From: Sphacelaria rigidula
Taxonomy: Eukaryota; Phaeophyceae; Sphacelariales
Direction of reading: 5' to 3'
NCBI GenBank assembly: GCA_964200075.2
Contig: CAXNAA020000104.1
Coordinates: forward strand, 1 to 28,074
Length of the DNA stretch: 28,074 nt
Position 1 is the stretch's first letter. Each line of letters begins with the position of its first letter. This document shows positions 27,915 to 28,074 of this stretch, piece by piece. Both the position numbers and the translations under genes were made by a program. Under the pieces are notes generated by a model. The model searched no databases, had not been told where the DNA came from, and saw nothing but the letters and a program-made list of their open reading frames with translations.

Positions 27915-28074
27915 GTGAGACACCCGTGAGGCAGTGCATAAGCCGTGGCTGTCTCTGGAAGTGGCGAGACCAGAAAATGAAGTGACTCATTGGAGGCTAA
28001 CATCCAAATGCAAGATGCTTAGTACGCTTCAGGCCGGATAATCTTAGCAGGATGCAGCTCACCCTTCATACGAC

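Overview
This window looks like nuclear DNA of a eukaryote with intron-rich genes. Open frames are short and broken. The convincing protein segments sit between GT/AG splice signals, introns run from about 60 to 1,550 bases, and the non-coding DNA is full of TA, GT and CA microsatellites, G homopolymers and satellite arrays. The balanced base composition, GC-rich exons and long introns would suit a stramenopile such as a brown alga. That placement is inference; nothing here fixes the taxon. A ten-base N run near 26.8 kb shows this is a draft scaffold.

Region 1 (1-7,670, + strand) holds one gene I can reconstruct with fair confidence: a protein kinase-like gene whose 5' end lies upstream. Successive exons carry the VVK lysine and alpha-C glutamate, the hinge, the HGDVKSEN catalytic loop with an IDFG motif, an activation segment ending GYLCPKD, an alpha-F segment, and a final kinase helix ending in DRWTVEQVVSSDFL. 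The kinase domain is followed by a long Ala/Pro/Gly-rich tail with three 58-59-residue repeats containing KRAR-type basic clusters, and then a short last exon that is very basic. The alpha-F exon is present three times, one copy inverted, which makes a large imperfect hairpin inside the gene.

Region 2 (7.7-15.4 kb) is poor in recognisable genes. It has a MITE-like foldback near 7.9-8.05 kb, simple repeats, two diverged copies of one dispersed repeat (10.86 and 12.23 kb), a perfect 11-bp hairpin before a T run, and a few weakly supported exons.

Region 3 (15.4-23.16 kb) is satellite DNA. About 28 monomers of roughly 228 bp are followed by 13 monomers of roughly 92 bp that share a core with the first family. 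Part of the first array is a higher-order repeat: a block of about seven or eight monomers reappears about 2.08 kb downstream with the same monomer order.

Region 4 (23.16-28.07 kb) has small candidate exons on both strands, the best being a minus-strand terminal exon at 25,280-25,459 and a plus-strand first exon at 27,823. An 80-90-bp duplication brackets the N gap. Apart from the kinase no protein family could be named, and no tRNA, rRNA or CRISPR was found.
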